From: Runella zeae DSM 19591
GTDB lineage: Bacteria > Bacteroidota > Bacteroidia > Cytophagales > Spirosomataceae
NCBI RefSeq assembly: GCF_000423565.1
Contig: NZ_AUIF01000041.1
Coordinates: 1-64,000 of the forward strand
Direction of reading: 5' to 3'
Length of the DNA stretch: 64,000 nucleotides
Positions 1 through 8,292 of the stretch are shown here, one piece after another (the first letter of the stretch is position 1; every line of letters begins with the position of its first letter). Under the pieces are notes generated by a model, which was given only the letters and a program-made list of their open reading frames with translations, did no database searches and was not told the origin of the DNA. Made by a program: the position numbers and the translations under genes.

Positions 1-309
1 AGAGAAAAACTAAATTCAGAAGAAGGAATCAAACATCGAAAACAACGACCCCAAGATGTAGAAGCCACCTTCGGGCAGATAAAATCCAACCACAACTTCA
101 AAAGGCTACGTCTAAAAGGCTTAGCTAAGGTAGAAATTGAAGTTGGGCTGGCTTGTATTGCCCACAATCTGAGGAAAAAAGCCTATAAAGATGCCCCAAA
201 GAACGAAAAAGTGAAAAATAAACCGCAGAAACAGTCGAAATTGCAAAAAACAACCATTTTATCTTTACCACAACAAAAATTTAGACAAAATCAGCCGCTT
301 GCTGCTTAA
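1..309 (+). pseudogene. IS1182-type transposase, C-terminal part (cut by window edge)
   Basis: The frame is open from base 1 to the TAA at 307-309 and gives 102 residues without a start codon, so the 5' part lies outside the window. The segment VEATFGQIK followed by a KRLRLKGL stretch and GLACIAHNLRKKA is the typical C-terminal end of IS1182/IS5-like DDE transposases, where the Glu of VEATFGQ is the third catalytic acid. The protein would cut and join the ends of its own element. Whether the whole element is intact to the left cannot be seen. The inverted repeat at 314-353 just after the stop probably marks the element's right end. Confidence 0.8.
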
Positions 310-313
310 AATC

Positions 314-353
314 AAAGAGACCGTCCCAAAATTGCTTTTGAGACGGCCTCTTT
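314..353. repeat. Inverted repeat, terminator-like, at IS right end
   Basis: Arms at 314-331 (AAAGAGACCGTCCCAAAA) and 336-353 pair over 18 positions with two G-U type differences around a TTGC loop, followed by a T run. It sits 4 bases after the transposase stop. It may be the terminal inverted repeat of the IS, a terminator, or both. It can also end transcription of the minus-strand gene that stops at 373. Confidence 0.6.
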
Positions 354-372
354 TTGTAAAAAATTAACCTTT

Positions 373-990
373 TTATTCTTCTTCCAACGCTTCCAAGATA
401 TCCATTAGCTCCCCAAAATCTTTGAATCCTGGCCTGATTTCTTCACTACCTGTGAGAGCGATACCACTGATATTGTAATCTTCGGTCAGAAAGGTGGCAT
501 TGTCAGGCGTGATTCCAAAACCTAGTAAAATAGAAAAGCGTTGAGCCAAAGATTTCAAGAAATCGGGCCAATCTTCATCTAAAGAAGTATTGTTGCTAGA
601 TTCTAATAAAAAATAAGTGACATAAGGTGCATACTTCGTAAGAATCGCTTCTATATCATCGGCATCTTGATCCACTTCTACCTTCAAGATAAGAGGCTTA
701 GCGGTTTCACTTTTGAGCCAAGGAAGCAATTCGGGGTTAGATATTTGAATAAAATCAGGTTGGTACTTCCCTAATTTTTCTAGCAAATCAGCGGGGTCTG
801 AGGTGGTGGTTTCGGCTACAATGGGTACTCCAGCAATCCAAGCTCTGATTTCTTGGAATTTTTTCAAGTCTACAAAATATTCTGATGAGTCGTCGATATT
901 AAATCCGAGCAGCTCTACACCCATTCCAGCACAATAGCGCGCGTCAGAGAGATTGGTGACGTTACTTATTTTAACGGTGGTTTTTAGCAT
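373..990 (-). CDS. TrpF-like (phosphoribosylanthranilate isomerase fold) protein, catalytic residues replaced
   Basis: This 205-residue protein aligns by eye with the TIM-barrel enzyme TrpF, which isomerises phosphoribosylanthranilate in tryptophan synthesis. The N-terminal VKICGIT signature reads VKISNVT (residues 6-12), so the general-base Cys is Ser9. The LLDT motif that carries the catalytic Asp reads LLE (128-130), and the GGSGK phosphate-side loop is absent. The barrel-closing elements GFGITPDN (157-164) and TGSEEIRPGFKD (180-191) are kept. No other trp gene is nearby. It lies 30 nt after the transglutaminase gene on the same strand and may share its transcript. I infer a non-catalytic or re-purposed TrpF paralogue. 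The fold call is fairly sure and the function unknown. Confidence 0.65.
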   Translation of the reverse strand: MLKTTVKISNVTNLSDARYCAGMGVELLGFNIDDSSEYFVDLKKFQEIRAWIAGVPIVAETTTSDPADLLEKLGKYQPDFIQISNPELLPWLKSETAKPLILKVEVDQDADDIEAILTKYAPYVTYFLLESSNNTSLDEDWPDFLKSLAQRFSILLGFGITPDNATFLTEDYNISGIALTGSEEIRPGFKDFGELMDILEALEEE

Positions 991-1020
991 AATAAAATCA
1001 AAACATAAAAGATAGGCGAG

Positions 1021-1863
1021 CTACGATTTTTCTCCTACAAACACTTCTGCCTGAAGAGAAGAGCGTGCTTTGCCTCTAAAAGTACCCGCTACAGGGGGAA
1101 TAAGTTGGGGGTCGGCCGAAGAAGCTAGGTACACGTGATTGTTCATGATAGCTTTGCCTTCGGTAGGGTCAAAACCGCGCCATCCAGCTCCTGGCAGATA
1201 TACCTCAGCCCAAGCGTGTAAGTCGTGTTGCTGAAGGGTATTTCCATACAGATAGCCACTCACAAAACGCGCCGCAATACCCACACTACGACAACAAGCC
1301 ACAAAAAGCTGCGCAAAGTCGCGGCAGGAGCCTTTGCGACCAATGAGCGTATGCTCAGGAGGAAGAGGTGCACCTACGTCGCGTCGCTCATACATGAAAT
1401 CTTGGTAGATATTGTTGCAGAGAGTGGTGAGAAATGGAACCGTATGCCATTTGGCTACCGCCGCAGTTTGGCGAGCGTATTGCTCTACATAAGTTGTGAC
1501 CCCTTCTCTGATGAGATAAGGGTGTAAGTATTTTTTGAGGACTTCGGGATACTGAAAAGGCAATCGCTCTGTTTCGAAGGGAAACAAAACGAATTCAAAA
1601 ACATTAAAATCATCGGAGCGGACGGTCATATCGACCGAAACGGTCAGGTAATTTGTATTTTCTCGAAAATAAGCGATATGTTGGTGGTTGCCTTCTGCGT
1701 CAATATTATGGACAAGCATACTTGGAGTCGGCTCAACTATGAGCGAAAAACCCATTATTTGCTGGTGAGGATTGGCTTTGGGATGTAAGTAAAGAGTATG
1801 AGGCTCCAAAAAAACCAAATCAGAATAAGTATAGTATAAAGTATGCTTTACATGTAAATCCAT
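1021..1863 (-). CDS. Transglutaminase-family protein (Anbu/alpha-E cluster)
   Basis: This is a 280-residue cytosolic protein with no signal peptide. The N-terminal part (about residues 1-90) resembles the bacterial transglutaminase N-terminal beta domain. The core carries the Cys-His-Asp triad: C180 in KGSCRDFAQ, H216 in HDLHAW and D232 in GFDPTEG. Family members act as papain-like peptidases or amide-bond transferases. The frame is open further upstream, but the first codon there (1899) is TTG and overlaps the preceding gene by 26 nt. The ATG at 1863, ten bases after that gene's stop, fits the family N-terminus better. It follows the Anbu and alpha-E genes in one operon, an association known from many bacteria and linked to a predicted peptide synthesis/degradation pathway. 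Confidence 0.85.
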   Translation of the reverse strand: MDLHVKHTLYYTYSDLVFLEPHTLYLHPKANPHQQIMGFSLIVEPTPSMLVHNIDAEGNHQHIAYFRENTNYLTVSVDMTVRSDDFNVFEFVLFPFETERLPFQYPEVLKKYLHPYLIREGVTTYVEQYARQTAAVAKWHTVPFLTTLCNNIYQDFMYERRDVGAPLPPEHTLIGRKGSCRDFAQLFVACCRSVGIAARFVSGYLYGNTLQQHDLHAWAEVYLPGAGWRGFDPTEGKAIMNNHVYLASSADPQLIPPVAGTFRGKARSSLQAEVFVGEKS

Positions 1864-1873
1864 AATATAGTGT

Positions 1874-2608
1874 TTAAACTTTTTCGCGGAGTTTTTCAAG
1901 AACTGGCCCCATCCAGTCGTTGGGAAGTCGTTGAACGGAGTTTTGCAAAAGCATACTCCATTGCAAAGACAAATGGGCTAGGTCATCTTTTTGGAAACGA
2001 TGCTCCGTCAAATGAAAGCTATCTCTTTCATACATAACGACATCAATGGGATAATCGACGTCGTTGGCACTTACTCTAGTGGAGTCAAAAGATAAAAAAC
2101 CTACTTTAAGGGCGTCTACCATTGAAGAATTATATTTTAAACTTCTAAAAAGTAGAGGTTTGCCATAATTAGAGTTGCCAATGACAAAGAAGGGAGAAGT
2201 TTCGCCCACTTCGACCCAATTGCCTTCTGGATACAATAGAAACAACTTATGTTCGTCGTCGTTTTCTAGTTGGCCACCTACTATCGCATACAAGTTGAAA
2301 TTGAGTCCTGCTTCTTCGAGGGCTTCTCGATCTTCATTAGCGACGCGGCGTACTTGTTGACCAAAAGCATTGACGGCTTTATAAAGTTTATTGAAACTAC
2401 GATCTTGGTCTTCAATCACTTCCTTAAAATAAGTGACAGCTTTGTCGCGTACCGAGCGTAGGCCCGATGTCATGATAAACATCGAATGATTTTCCAACTG
2501 ATGGATGGAAATCTTTTTGTTGGTAGTTACTTCAGTGCCAGACGTAAGGCGAGTATCTGCGATAGCTACCAGTCCCGAAGCGACCTTGATTCCTAAACAG
2601 TAAGTCAT
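1874..2608 (-). CDS. Anbu-type proteasome homologue (Ntn-hydrolase)
   Basis: This 244-residue protein begins MTYCLGIKV, so removal of Met1 would expose Thr2 as the N-terminal nucleophile of proteasome-fold hydrolases. Asp18 (ADTR) and Lys31/Lys32 (TNKKIS) lie where the catalytic Asp and Lys of beta subunits are expected. The length matches the Anbu (ancestral beta subunit/BPH) family, which forms open ring or helical oligomers of uncertain substrate. It starts 3 nt after the alpha-E gene stop and is followed 10 nt later by the transglutaminase, which is the gene set typical of Anbu loci. HslV is less likely because no hslU is present and the sequence is longer. Confidence 0.85.
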   Translation of the reverse strand: MTYCLGIKVASGLVAIADTRLTSGTEVTTNKKISIHQLENHSMFIMTSGLRSVRDKAVTYFKEVIEDQDRSFNKLYKAVNAFGQQVRRVANEDREALEEAGLNFNLYAIVGGQLENDDEHKLFLLYPEGNWVEVGETSPFFVIGNSNYGKPLLFRSLKYNSSMVDALKVGFLSFDSTRVSANDVDYPIDVVMYERDSFHLTEHRFQKDDLAHLSLQWSMLLQNSVQRLPNDWMGPVLEKLREKV

Positions 2609-2611
2609 TTC

Positions 2612-3574
2612 TTATAAATCAACAGGTTTGATGTCAAAATAGGTTTCAAAGATAGATTTACTTACCTCGTTTCCTCGTATTTGAAATTGATCAAGGTATT
2701 GGTGTAAACCTACCCGAAAAATATCTTCTACTTCGGTAAATTCAATCTCAGAGCGGAGTTTGCCCATCATTTTTTCGGCTTGGTTGCTGAAGCGATTGGT
2801 GATTGGGGTTCCTGATATTTCGTACAAAGATAATTCAGCTTGACGGATACAATGGGCCATTGCCCGAGGAAAAAGTTTGTCTAGTATCAAAAACTCGACC
2901 ATATGAGTGGGGGTAATTGTCTGATACTGTTGACGAAACATGTTGTAAGCACTTACAGATTTGAGCACGGCAGTCCATAGCATCAGCTCCGATGTAGAGC
3001 CTGTGATGTCGGTATCAGGTAAGAGCGTAAAATACGACACATCCAAGAAACGGGATGTTTTGTCGGCACGCTCCATAAAACGCCCCAAACGTCCAAAATG
3101 CCAAGCTTCGTTGCGGGTGATAGTGGCATCAATGACCCCGTAGTACAATTGAGTACCGCTTCTTACCTGTGCATAAAAATCCTGCATATGGTTGAGATCC
3201 CATTCTGCTTGCGGTTTTACGTCTTTCATCCACAAGTAGAGCTGATTTAGATTTTCCCACATCTCCTTAGAGATACTTTCTCTGATGGTACGCCCATTTT
3301 CGCGAGCAGCCATCAAGCAGCTAAAGATAGAGTTGGGATTGCGTTTGTCAAATGTCATAAAGTTAATGACATTTTCACGCGTTGGCTCATCATAGTGTTG
3401 ATAAAAGAGGTAATTGTCGGCAGTTGCAATCAAAAGAGGCTCCCACTGCTCGCTGACATTAGGCGGGAGATCAAAGGCTAAGTTGAAATTAACGCCAATG
3501 AAACGGGCATAGTTTTCGGCTCGTTCGATATAACGATTCATCCAATAAATCGAATTGGCAACTCGGCTTAACAT
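2612..3574 (-). CDS. Alpha-E domain protein
   Basis: This 320-residue, largely helical protein has the alpha-E signature at its start (MLSRVANSIYWMNRYIERAEN) and conserved tryptophan- and arginine-rich helices such as WHFGRLGRFMERADKTSR. The family is of unknown biochemical role but is consistently encoded with a circularly permuted ATP-grasp ligase, a transglutaminase and Anbu. An ATG six bases upstream (3580) is possible; I chose 3574 because the family starts MLSRVA. It is the first gene of the cluster. The usual ATP-grasp partner is not upstream, where the next gene is a mutarotase separated by a terminator. Confidence 0.85.
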   Translation of the reverse strand: MLSRVANSIYWMNRYIERAENYARFIGVNFNLAFDLPPNVSEQWEPLLIATADNYLFYQHYDEPTRENVINFMTFDKRNPNSIFSCLMAARENGRTIRESISKEMWENLNQLYLWMKDVKPQAEWDLNHMQDFYAQVRSGTQLYYGVIDATITRNEAWHFGRLGRFMERADKTSRFLDVSYFTLLPDTDITGSTSELMLWTAVLKSVSAYNMFRQQYQTITPTHMVEFLILDKLFPRAMAHCIRQAELSLYEISGTPITNRFSNQAEKMMGKLRSEIEFTEVEDIFRVGLHQYLDQFQIRGNEVSKSIFETYFDIKPVDL

Positions 3575-3641
3575 GGCCATATTCTCTAAGGTGGGGTTGG
3601 TTATTGATAATCGCTAAACTAATGCAATAATACGATATGAC

Positions 3642-3649
3642 CAAATTTA
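3642..3649 (-). promoter_or_regulatory. Candidate -7 element for alpha-E/Anbu operon
   Basis: The minus strand reads TAAATTTG, matching the Bacteroidota -7 consensus TAnnTTTG. It is about 67 nt before the alpha-E start. No TTTG is seen at the -33 position, which falls in the terminator hairpin of the upstream gene, so support is only partial. Confidence 0.35.
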
Positions 3650-3650
3650 A

Positions 3651-3692
3651 AAAACGAAATGACTTCGTAAGCCTACGAAGTCATTTCGTTTT
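3651..3692 (-). terminator. Terminator of the mutarotase gene
   Basis: A perfect 19-bp stem (3651-3669 with 3674-3692) closes a 4-base loop. On the minus strand the arms end in TTTT. It starts 15 nt after the mutarotase stop codon and separates that gene from the alpha-E operon. Confidence 0.8.
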
Positions 3693-3706
3693 TGGGTAGA
3701 TGGAAC

Positions 3707-4867
3707 CTATTTTGTTGAAAATTTATATACTGTTTTGGTTTTATAAGTTTCGCCCGGACGAAGTACTACACTTGGGAATGAAGGCTGATTGGGTGAGTCA
3801 GGGAAGTGCTCGGTTTCAAAGCAGAAGCCTGAACGTTTGCCATAGACTACTCCATTTTTGCCAGTGATGCTTCCATTGAGGAAGTTTCCAGTATAAAATT
3901 GCACGCCAGGCTCCGTCGTAAAAGTTTCCATGTATCGTCCTGAGGTAGGCTCGTAGGCGGTAGAGGCCAATCTGAGCGAGTCGCCACTTTCATTGAGTAC
4001 CCAGCAGTGGTCATAACCTCCTCCAAATTTAATTTGCTCATCTTGAGGGTCATCAATACGGCTTCCTATTTCGGTAGGTTGCAAGAAATCAAAAGGAGTG
4101 CCTTTTACATCTTGAAGTGTTCCAGTAGGAATCAATGTATTGTCAACCGGAACGAATTTGTCCGCATTGATAGACACTTGATGACCTAAGATATCTCTCT
4201 TTCCACCGGTGAGGTTAAAATAAGTGTGATTAGTGAGGTTGACGATAGTGGGTTTGTCGGTGGTAGCGGTGTATTCTATTTCAAGTTCATTATTGTCGGT
4301 AAGGCGATACACCACTTCTGTGTTCAAGGTGCCCGGAAAACCCTCTTCGCCATCTTTGCTACTATAGGAAAGTTTGAGGGCGCTATCGTTGTCGATAAGC
4401 TCGGCTTTCCATATTACTTTGTCAAAACCTACTTTGCCACCGTGGAGGCTATTGGGGCCATTGTTGGCCAAAAGCGAATATGTTTTTCCTTCTAAAGTAA
4501 ATTTAGCTTTTCCAATACGATTGCCATAGCGCCCTACCAAAGCACCAAAATACGGAGATGCTTTGAGATAACCCCCTAGCGAATCATAGCCCAAAACTAC
4601 ATCTTCAAAAGTGCCGTTTTTATCGGGGGCCATTAAGTGAGTAATAATGCCTCCATAATTAGTGATTTTGATTTCCATTCCGTTTTTATTTCGGAGCGTG
4701 TAGTAGTCGGCTGTTTGACCGTCGGGAAGGGTCCCAAAAGTAGTTTTAACAATACGAGTCATAGTGTCAGTTGAAGTAGTTTGAGATTCTTGTTTTGAGC
4801 CACCACAAGAGATAAGTAAGTGCCCCAAAATCATCAGTGCTGCAAATAGCGAAAAGGTTTCACGCAT
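3707..4867 (-). CDS. Aldose 1-epimerase (galactose mutarotase), lipoprotein
   Basis: The enzyme interconverts alpha and beta anomers of aldoses. The 386-residue protein starts with a lipoprotein signal (LLISC, Cys21) and so is probably anchored in the envelope, unlike cytosolic GalM. Family motifs are complete: NSLHGGKVGFD with His142, TNHTYFNLTG with the catalytic acid His214, YDHCW (286-289 region), and FETEHFPDSPNQ with the catalytic Glu351. The distance from the first ATG to the signal is normal. It lies 68 nt after the helicase gene on the same strand and ends in its own strong terminator. No sugar catabolic genes surround it. Mutarotase activity is well supported; the sugar is not known. 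Confidence 0.9.
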   Translation of the reverse strand: MRETFSLFAALMILGHLLISCGGSKQESQTTSTDTMTRIVKTTFGTLPDGQTADYYTLRNKNGMEIKITNYGGIITHLMAPDKNGTFEDVVLGYDSLGGYLKASPYFGALVGRYGNRIGKAKFTLEGKTYSLLANNGPNSLHGGKVGFDKVIWKAELIDNDSALKLSYSSKDGEEGFPGTLNTEVVYRLTDNNELEIEYTATTDKPTIVNLTNHTYFNLTGGKRDILGHQVSINADKFVPVDNTLIPTGTLQDVKGTPFDFLQPTEIGSRIDDPQDEQIKFGGGYDHCWVLNESGDSLRLASTAYEPTSGRYMETFTTEPGVQFYTGNFLNGSITGKNGVVYGKRSGFCFETEHFPDSPNQPSFPSVVLRPGETYKTKTVYKFSTK

Positions 4868-4935
4868 AGGATTAATGTTTAGCTAAATGCTACCAAAAGG
4901 GAAAAAAGGCTTTATTCCTACTCACGATTTTTGAT

Positions 4936-6180
4936 TCAACTTTTGGATTTATTGTCGGAGGTTGTAGAGGGCTTATTGCGCTGAAAAGGCCGTTTTTTTC
5001 TACGTTTTGGCTTGCTAGAAATTGTTGTGTGCTTCAACTCCGGAGCTGCTCCCAAGGCTGCCGGTAGACTCACCCTGGGAATTTCTTTACCAATCATTTG
5101 TTCAATGGCCTTTAGTTTTCGAAGCTCTTTATCATTGACAAACGTGATAGCCGTGCCTGTAGTATCGGCGCGGGCGGTGCGGCCTATGCGATGAATATAG
5201 TCTTCGGGGTCATGAGGTACATTGAAATTTATCACTAAACTAATGCCTTCTACATCAATACCACGGGCTAAAATATCGGTTCCGATTAAAATCGGTAAAG
5301 TTTTGTTTTTAAACTCGCGCAAGATTTCCTCTCTTTCTTTTTGAGGTAAATCAGAATGAAAGGCTTTGGTATTGAGTCGATTACGAATGAGCTCGTCGTT
5401 GAGTTTTTTGACATTTTCTTTGGTCGAAGCAAATATGATAACACTCGTAAAATCGCCTTCTCTGAGGATATATTTGAGAAGACCGATTTTTTGTTCGTCA
5501 TATACAAAATAAATTTGCTGTAAAATTCCCTCGGCAGGTTGAGCCACGGCTATATTGATTTGTTCGGGCTTGTGCAGGATATTGTTAGCCAAGGTTCTTA
5601 TTTTGGGAGGCATGGTTGCCGAGAAAAGCAAGGTTTGACGTTTTTGAGGCAAATACCCAATAATCCGAATGATATCGTCATAAAACCCCATGTCGAGCAT
5701 ACGGTCGGCTTCGTCGAGTACCAGATGCTGAAGGTTTTTAAAATTAATTTCCCCCATTTGTAGCAAAGCAATGAGCCGCCCAGGAGTAGCAATAATGATT
5801 TCACTTCCTTCGGCAAGTGCCTTGCGTTGTTGGCTCCAAGCCGCACCGTCGCCTCCCCCATAAATCGCAATAGAGCTTATGCCAGTAAAGTATCCCAAGC
5901 CTTCAATTTGTTGATCTATTTGGATAGCAAGCTCTCGGGTAGGCGATAAAATAAGCGTATTAAGATGCCGTTGGTCACTGTGGGCGGAGATAATCTTATT
6001 CAGAATAGGCAATAGATACGCGGCTGTTTTGCCAGTCCCCGTTTGGGCGCAGGCAATGAGGTCTTTATGGCTAAGCACAACCGGAATCGCTTGTGCTTGT
6101 ATGGGGGTGGGGTGTTCAAACCCCATGGCATGAAGGCCATCTAGAAGCTCATAGTCAAAATCAAAATCGTCGAAAGTCAA
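4936..6180 (-). CDS. DEAD-box ATP-dependent RNA helicase (RhlE-like)
   Basis: This 414-residue helicase has the Q motif (GFEHPTPIQ, about 20-28), Walker A (AQTGTGKT, 45-52), PTRELA, TPGRL, DEAD, SAT and HRIGRTAR motifs in order, then a basic Lys/Arg-rich tail (KPKRRKKRPFQR) typical of RhlE-type helicases that act on rRNA or mRNA. There is no ATG upstream of motif Q. The open frame begins at a TTG at 6216, but the TTG at 6180 gives a start (MTFDDFDFD) that fits family N-termini and leaves room after the terminator hairpin at 6226-6252. The start is therefore uncertain, while the function is clear. Confidence 0.9.
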   Translation of the reverse strand: MTFDDFDFDYELLDGLHAMGFEHPTPIQAQAIPVVLSHKDLIACAQTGTGKTAAYLLPILNKIISAHSDQRHLNTLILSPTRELAIQIDQQIEGLGYFTGISSIAIYGGGDGAAWSQQRKALAEGSEIIIATPGRLIALLQMGEINFKNLQHLVLDEADRMLDMGFYDDIIRIIGYLPQKRQTLLFSATMPPKIRTLANNILHKPEQINIAVAQPAEGILQQIYFVYDEQKIGLLKYILREGDFTSVIIFASTKENVKKLNDELIRNRLNTKAFHSDLPQKEREEILREFKNKTLPILIGTDILARGIDVEGISLVINFNVPHDPEDYIHRIGRTARADTTGTAITFVNDKELRKLKAIEQMIGKEIPRVSLPAALGAAPELKHTTISSKPKRRKKRPFQRNKPSTTSDNKSKS

Positions 6181-6225
6181 GGTACGGGTAGTTAGAGTGA
6201 AACATAAAAATAGCAATAATTATAC

Positions 6226-6252
6226 AGAAAGCCGCTTACAAGGCGGCTTTCT
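6226..6252 (-). terminator. Terminator after the M13 peptidase gene
   Basis: A ten-base stem AGAAAGCCGC (6226-6235) pairs with 6243-6252 around a 7-base loop, and a T-rich stretch follows on the minus strand. It starts 6 nt after the peptidase stop. Confidence 0.7.
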
Positions 6253-6258
6253 AAGAAA

Positions 6259-8292
6259 CTACCAAATTTTAACTCTCAAACTATCAGGACGGTACATTTT
6301 ATTTTTAGGTTTGACATTGAATACCTCATAAAATTCGTCCATATTAGAAAGAGGACCATTCACCCTAAACCTTTCGGGAGAGTGAGGGTCAGCATTGATA
6401 CGAAGGCGCATCGTTTCGTCGCGGTTTTTGATACGCCAGACTTGCCCATAGCTCAGGAAGAAGCGTTGTTTGGGCGTAAACCCGTCGATTTTGTCGTTGC
6501 TTTGCCCTTGTTTGGTTTTCAAGAATGCTTCATAAGCAATCGAAAGTCCTCCCAAATCAGCAAGGTTTTCGCCTAAGGTTAGTTGGCCATTGACACTCAT
6601 GTTGTCCAATACTTTGTAGCCGTCGTATTGTTTTACCACGATCAATGCTTTTCTTTTAAACTTATCGCTGTCGGTAGGTTTCCACCAGTTTTGGAGCATT
6701 CCCATGTAGTTGTACTGTCGCCCTTGGTCATCAAAGCCGTGAGTCATTTCGTGACCAATCACCGCCCCAATAGCCCCATAGTTGATAGCATCGTCGGCGG
6801 CATTGTCAAAAAATGGAAACTGGAGGATTCCTGCTGGGAACACAATTTCGTTGAAGGTAGGGTTGTAGTAAGCATTGACAGTAGGGGCGCTCATTCCCCA
6901 TTCTGTTTTGTCAACAGGCTTGCCAATTTTGGCTAGGTCGCGTTTGGCTTGTGAAATGGCAATCGAAGTTTTGTTTCCAAAAAAATTATCTTTTACAATT
7001 TCAACGTCTTTATATTCTTCCCATTTGTCAGGATAACCAATTTTTTTGATGAAAGCATTCAATTTTTTTACGGCTTCTACTTTGGTCGAATCCGACATCC
7101 AGTCGAGGCGATTGATGCGTTCACGGTATACGTCTTGGAGGTTATTGACAAGCTCATTCATCCGCGTTTTGGCTTCGGCTGTAAAATATTTTTTGGCAAA
7201 TAGTTGCCCCAATAAATCCCCCAAACCACCGTCTACTTCATTGGTGATTTGCTTCCAGCGGGCATCTTCTACTTGCTGTCCATTGAGGGTTTTGCCATAA
7301 AACTCAAAGCGAGCATCTCTAAAAGCCTTGGTGAGAGAAGAGGCGGCACCCGACAACACAGATAGCTTCATTCGGTCTTTGAGTACTTCTATAGGCTGGG
7401 ATTTGAGATGAGTGCTAAGTGCTTTGTAATAGTCAGGTTGGCCTACAATTACGGTATCGGTTTTGGCGCCCATTTTTTGGACAAACCTTACCCAGTCAAT
7501 GGTAGGAGTAAGTTTGTTTAGATCTTTAACGGCAAATTTATTATAGTTTTTTTCGGGGTCTCTCAGTTCTACAGGACTGCGGTGAGATTTGGCAATTTCG
7601 GTTTCGAGTTTCAAAATACCTTCGGCTTTTTTCTGAGCCGTGGCTTCATCCACTCCCGACAAAGCAAAAAGTGTGGCTACGTATTTTTTAAAAGCTTCTC
7701 TTATCTTTTTGGTTTCGGCATCGGTACGGGTATAATAATCCTTTTCGGGCAGTGAAAGCGCCGTTTGAGCCAATTGAAGCGCATTATAGCCAGGATTTTT
7801 TTCGTCGGCTCCTATATAATAAGCCACCCATACCCCACCTACCGACTCAAGTTTGGCGGTGTAGTCGAGGATGTCTTGGGGTGTTTTGAGGTTGTCAATT
7901 TCGGCTAGATACCCTTTAATTGGCTCAATCCCCTTTTTCTCAATGGTCATGGTATCCATTCCTGAAAGGTAAAAATCCCCAACTTTTTGTTCCAAACTTC
8001 CCTTTGGATGAGACGTTTTGCTGGTTTCTTCTAAGATGCCATGCAGCTTTTGTAAGTTTTCTTCATACAAGGTATAAAAAGACCCCCAACCTGTTTGGTC
8101 GGCTGGAATCTGAGTATTTTTGAGCCAATTGCCCGAAGCATATTGAAAAAAATCATCGGCAGGATTGGCGGTAGTATCCATGCCCGAAATATCCAAAAAT
8201 GAAGTACGGGTACTTTTGCTTTCTTCTTTTTGACAAGCTACAAAAGTCACTGCCGCAAGTGCGAAATAGAGGGGTGTGCGCAAAGAATTCAT
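6259..8292 (-). CDS. M13 family zinc metallopeptidase (PepO/neprilysin-like), lipoprotein
   Basis: This 677-residue enzyme has an N-terminal lipoprotein signal (TFVAC, Cys20), so it is probably held in the envelope where it cleaves short peptides. The zinc site is intact: HEMTH at 514-518 and ENLADLGG with Glu575 as third ligand. The NAYYNP substrate-binding motif, GILQFPFF and the C-terminal HSPERFRVNGPLSN segment with the family Arg are also present. Length and domain order (large helical N-terminal PF05649 part, then PF01431 catalytic part) are normal for the family. It is followed by its own terminator and looks monocistronic. Confidence 0.93.
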   Translation of the reverse strand: MNSLRTPLYFALAAVTFVACQKEESKSTRTSFLDISGMDTTANPADDFFQYASGNWLKNTQIPADQTGWGSFYTLYEENLQKLHGILEETSKTSHPKGSLEQKVGDFYLSGMDTMTIEKKGIEPIKGYLAEIDNLKTPQDILDYTAKLESVGGVWVAYYIGADEKNPGYNALQLAQTALSLPEKDYYTRTDAETKKIREAFKKYVATLFALSGVDEATAQKKAEGILKLETEIAKSHRSPVELRDPEKNYNKFAVKDLNKLTPTIDWVRFVQKMGAKTDTVIVGQPDYYKALSTHLKSQPIEVLKDRMKLSVLSGAASSLTKAFRDARFEFYGKTLNGQQVEDARWKQITNEVDGGLGDLLGQLFAKKYFTAEAKTRMNELVNNLQDVYRERINRLDWMSDSTKVEAVKKLNAFIKKIGYPDKWEEYKDVEIVKDNFFGNKTSIAISQAKRDLAKIGKPVDKTEWGMSAPTVNAYYNPTFNEIVFPAGILQFPFFDNAADDAINYGAIGAVIGHEMTHGFDDQGRQYNYMGMLQNWWKPTDSDKFKRKALIVVKQYDGYKVLDNMSVNGQLTLGENLADLGGLSIAYEAFLKTKQGQSNDKIDGFTPKQRFFLSYGQVWRIKNRDETMRLRINADPHSPERFRVNGPLSNMDEFYEVFNVKPKNKMYRPDSLRVKIW

